Shown here piece by piece: positions 8,666 to 11,504 of a DNA stretch of 11,504 nt (position 1 is its first letter; every line of letters begins with the position of its first letter). The notes below the pieces were generated by a model. It was given only the letters and a program-made list of their open reading frames with translations. It searched no databases and was not told where the DNA came from. This stretch comes from Saccoglossus kowalevskii (taxonomy: Eukaryota; Hemichordata; Enteropneusta; Harrimaniidae): the NCBI RefSeq assembly GCF_000003605.2, contig NW_003151770.1, forward strand, positions 127,488 through 138,991. Reading direction: 5' to 3'. The position numbers were made by a program, and so were the translations under genes.

Positions 8666-8745
<80 letters not shown>
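8651..8745. repeat. Compound microsatellite (TCAC)5(AC)37
   Basis: Five perfect TCAC repeats (8651-8670) lead directly into an uninterrupted AC tract of about 75 bases (8671-8745). The absence of interruptions suggests a highly mutable, recently expanded tract. The assembled copy number may not be exact. Confidence 0.98.
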
Positions 8746-8749
<4 letters not shown>

Positions 8750-9583
8750 TTGTATATTGAGATATTCGACGCGGGATTGAAGGACACGTCTTGTTGAGAA
8801 TTGCGTATAAGTTTTCTAATCCACCCACTCATCGCCCATTATACACGGTGACATGAATAAATCATTTCACACCCGGGGGCTTGTGTGTATCAAGTGTTCG
8901 ACTGGAAAACCAATCTGGGTAATACAGGGGCTATCGAATATACGTCGTCCATATCGACTTCCTGCTTTCTGCCCTACCCTGTCAGATGTATTAGTTTTGA
9001 GAGGCAACGAAAGGTACGAACAATATGCTTTAGTTCAACGGATAATTGAAACATTTGCTTAAAGAAAGCCCGTATATGAAAAATAATATTCTAGTTCGCA
9101 TTTGTTACTTGTATCTGCTACTAGATGACTGGAGCATTGTATACATGATTGCCCTTAATTTAATCACGAATCAATTTGAACTCCCGGGTTTCTCATATAA
9201 ATCTTAAAATAGTTCACATGCAAGCTGGAAGCTGGACTTCTTGACTATGGCAGCATGTGGTCTCCATTCATTCGCGTCTCCTTGCAGCCTACGTAAATGC
9301 AGAACGGTTCACTGTTAATGACCGCACCAATAATGGATTAGCATAAACGGTGACATGTTGGACTATGAATGAACTTTGAGTTCCCTGTAAACCAAGCTAA
9401 TAAACCATGGTTGGCGAATCAGTATCCCTCGAGTTCTCTCTAAATCCCGGAGTTCAATCAACTGTCAGACCCGGTTTACACACAGCTACGTCTATGAACG
9501 AAACAGGTCGATTTTATTTGTTCAATAACTGCCGGGCTTTTAAAATACATATTAAAATAATAGCTACTAGCAATATGAACGTA
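8746..9583. other. Unique stretch with two short ORFs
   Basis: Two plus-strand frames start at ATG. One is 69 codons (8853-9062) with mixed, fairly protein-like composition and a GLVCIKCSTGKP stretch. The other is 61 codons (9407-9592) whose start, ACCATGG, matches the vertebrate Kozak context. Neither shows a recognised domain, and both are within the chance range. The 11-mer ACGGTGACATG occurs at 8845-8855 and again at 9347-9357. Confidence 0.45.
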
Positions 9584-9770
9584 GATTCGTGAATAAATAC
9601 ATTTAGTTTACATTCGCGTGCGGAGAGAATAGTTAATATTCATATATTCGTGTGTGTATATGTAGTGAATATTTTGTATCCATATATTCGTGTGTAGAGT
9701 GAATATTTGAAGCTCTGCATTTTCGCGTGTGTATTGAATGTTTTGAGGTGTATTTGAGAATATATGCATG
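9584..9770 (+). repeat. 34-bp AT-rich satellite relic, island 3
   Basis: Copies of the same AT-rich unit, same orientation. The clearest are TAATATTCATATATTCGTGT at about 9634-9653 and the copy at about 9667-9705 (GTGAATATTTTGTATCCATA and following bases). In this island the unit has picked up extra GTGT steps after TTCGT, giving a local sub-variant not seen in the other islands. Confidence 0.65.
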
Positions 9771-10685
9771 TACAACATAGTGACTTTAGTTTGTACAGTG
9801 GGTACAGTTAAAAGTGTTTGATATGTGGAAACTTTGGCTTAACGAGCCAGGCCGATGGACTGTTTAGCAATGCTGCTGTAAGGGCAACATTCAAACTTTG
9901 AAGCAAACATTGAATTGGAGCCCAAATTATGTTCACCTACCGAATACTAAAATGTGCTTGTTCAAGTTCGAAATTGTGTGGTTCACGTCTGTACTGGCAA
10001 TGAATTTTGTTTAGTCTGGGGAGTATTCGACTTATTAAATTGAACCCTGTCCTTATCACTGCGTGAGCGCTTCTTCAAATGTTAATAGCCTTGATTTTGG
10101 CGTGTGGGTTCAAACTAATTTGGTCCTTTCCAGGCACAGCTAGGTTTACATCTGGATAACTACATTTCCTATATACTGTATCACATTTATTCAGTTTGAA
10201 AGTGGCAGTCTGTGCTACAACTGTGTACATAGGGTCAGCTGCTGTGATGTGTAGTTCCCGTGTTACCTAACCTTAAAAACTATTAGAATGTCTAGAGAGA
10301 CTGATGGACGTTCACTTTGTATGGACGCTTTTAGGTCATTGTACATTGTGCATATCACAGTAACCGTATGGATCGTCTAAGCTTAAATCCTATACCATAG
10401 CCCAAGCTATCATTAATATGGTGTAACACCTAGTGCCACCAACAGCTACGAATTCATTCTTTACCAATAATGGTACTTCTGGGTCAATCACCATTATGCT
10501 ATCTAAGGGTTTTAGTTGCCATTTCAATACGCTATTTCCAGTGGTGCAATAGTTTAGATCAGATTCTCTGCAAGCACTCAGTCTGTCAAAATTTCTTAAT
10601 TTATTCTTCTACGGTTCTTCTTCTTCGTAGATTTGATCACAAATTCAGGTCTTCTAAAAATATTATATCATTCTTTGATGTGCCC
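9771..10685. other. Unique stretch, no supported gene
   Basis: One 88-codon plus-strand frame starts at an ATG at 10470 and ends at 10736, running into the satellite island. It is rich in Leu, Phe, Ile and Ser and looks like translated AT-rich DNA. No tandem repeat, tRNA-like fold or transposon end is seen. Confidence 0.55.
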
Positions 10686-10985
10686 GTAATGAATATCTAT
10701 CATTCACAAATTGCTTTTTCGTTTATTTATTCGTGAATATAGTAAATATTTTATATCTATATAATCGTGAATTATTTCACATTCGTATATTTGTGAATAT
10801 AGTGAGAATTGATGTAATAGTGAACATATTAAATGTTCGTGAATATTTTACATTCGTCTATTCGTGAACGGTTTATATTCGAGAATGTAGCGAACATTTT
10901 CCATTCACATATTCGTGACATTATTCGTAAATATAGTGAATATTTTACATTACAGATGTGCATTTATATTTACTGTGAATAGTCA
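10686..10985 (+). repeat. 34-bp AT-rich satellite relic, island 4 (longest)
   Basis: About eight degenerate copies of the AT-rich unit lie in this 300-bp island. Landmarks are TTCGTGAATATAGTAAATAT near 10730-10749, TTTGTGAATATAGTGAGAAT near 10790-10809, TTCGTGAATATTTTACATTC near 10836-10855, TTCGTGAACG at 10861-10870, and GTGAATATTTTACATT near 10936-10951. Spacing drifts around 34 bp through indels. The orientation is the same as in the other three islands. Confidence 0.75.
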
Positions 10986-11320
10986 AGTAATACTAGTCAC
11001 AGATGTGTTTTAATGTTGGTTCAGTCAGTGCTTAGGAACACAATATAAATTCACATCTCAACATTAGTGGTGGTTTACTGAGATGGTGGGATCGATAGAT
11101 TAAGAGTTATTTACATGAATACAAGCAACCGCATTGTACATTTCTCGTTAAGAGGGGTTAATACCATTAATCACCTCAATGCCACGGATTATATGAAATG
11201 TCGTAAGGAAAAAAAGATAGTTCAACCAGCTGCCAATCAAATTAATCTGACTACAGTGAAATCACTGTATTTTTGTTTTCGGTTTGATTAAAACGAGTGT
11301 CATTCATAGTGGTGGGTATT
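10986..11320. other. Unique stretch before the 40-bp array
   Basis: No gene, repeat or RNA feature is seen. The AT-rich sequence passes into the GC-richer 40-bp array at about 11321 without any visible target-site duplication. Confidence 0.5.
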
Positions 11321-11504
11321 AGTGTGTAGAACACCTGCCAAGCCCAGTGTTCGTACATGCAGCGTGCGGAACACCTGCCAAGCCCAGTGTCCGTACATGC
11401 AGTGTGTGGAACAGCTGCCGAGCCCAGTGTTCGTACATGCAGCGTGTAGAACACCTGCCAAGCCCAGTGTTCGTACATGCAGCGTGTGGAACACCTGCCA
11501 AGCC
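11321..11504. repeat. 40-bp minisatellite, four full units and a cut fifth, continuing off the window
   Basis: Units start at 11321, 11361, 11401, 11441 and 11481. Each begins AGYGTG, passes through GAACACCTGCCAAGCCCAG (GAACAGCTGCCGAG in the third) and ends with CGTACATGC. The first and fourth units differ at a single position (AGT versus AGC). The array is much more GC-rich than its surroundings. It is unrelated to the 46-bp and 34-bp families. The minus strand is free of stops in all three frames, so overlapping frames of 60 to 75 codons here are products of the repeat. Confidence 0.97.

Noticed and set aside
8845-9357. 11-mer ACGGTGACATG repeated 502 bp apart as element ends or target-site duplications
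   Set aside because: There is no extension, no terminal inverted repeats, and no coherent element between the copies.

Overview
The window looks like non-coding animal nuclear DNA, intergenic or deep intronic. It is AT-rich throughout. It has no operon-like packing, no long ORF on either strand, a fixed-length run of 50 N's (a scaffold gap), a long compound (TCAC)n/(AC)n microsatellite and several tandem-repeat families. The mix would suit a marine invertebrate such as a mollusc, but nothing in the sequence proves the taxon. No tRNA, rRNA, CRISPR array, recognisable transposase or reverse transcriptase, or known gene family was found.

Layout. Positions 1-700 hold a sequencing gap (503-552) flanked by two identical 93-bp copies (410-502 and 558-650). 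These look like the unmerged ends of two overlapping contigs. A basic 114-codon reading frame on the minus strand (106-450) overlaps the left copy and becomes about 143 codons stop-to-stop if the contigs are joined. Positions 690-4655 are unique AT-rich DNA with short hairpins and possible core-promoter-like patches, but no supported gene. Positions 4681-5944 are a minisatellite of 27 full 46/48-bp units plus a partial one, in two sequence subfamilies that occupy different halves of the array.

From 5945 to the end the DNA is unique sequence broken up by repeats. Four islands (6967-7145, 7802-7920, 9584-9770, 10686-10985) carry decayed copies of one 34-bp AT-rich unit, all in the same orientation. 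The compound microsatellite lies at 8651-8745. A second, unrelated minisatellite of 40-bp units starts at 11321 and runs off the right edge. A possible 112-nt exon at 6134-6245 and a few short ORFs are the only coding candidates here, all with low confidence.

No genes can be shown to work together. The most informative content is repeat biology: local homogenisation and palindrome variation in the 46-bp array, the dispersed 34-bp satellite relic, and a 40-bp array whose antisense strand is open in all three frames. There is also a probable assembly artefact at the N gap. I found no convincing new biological system.
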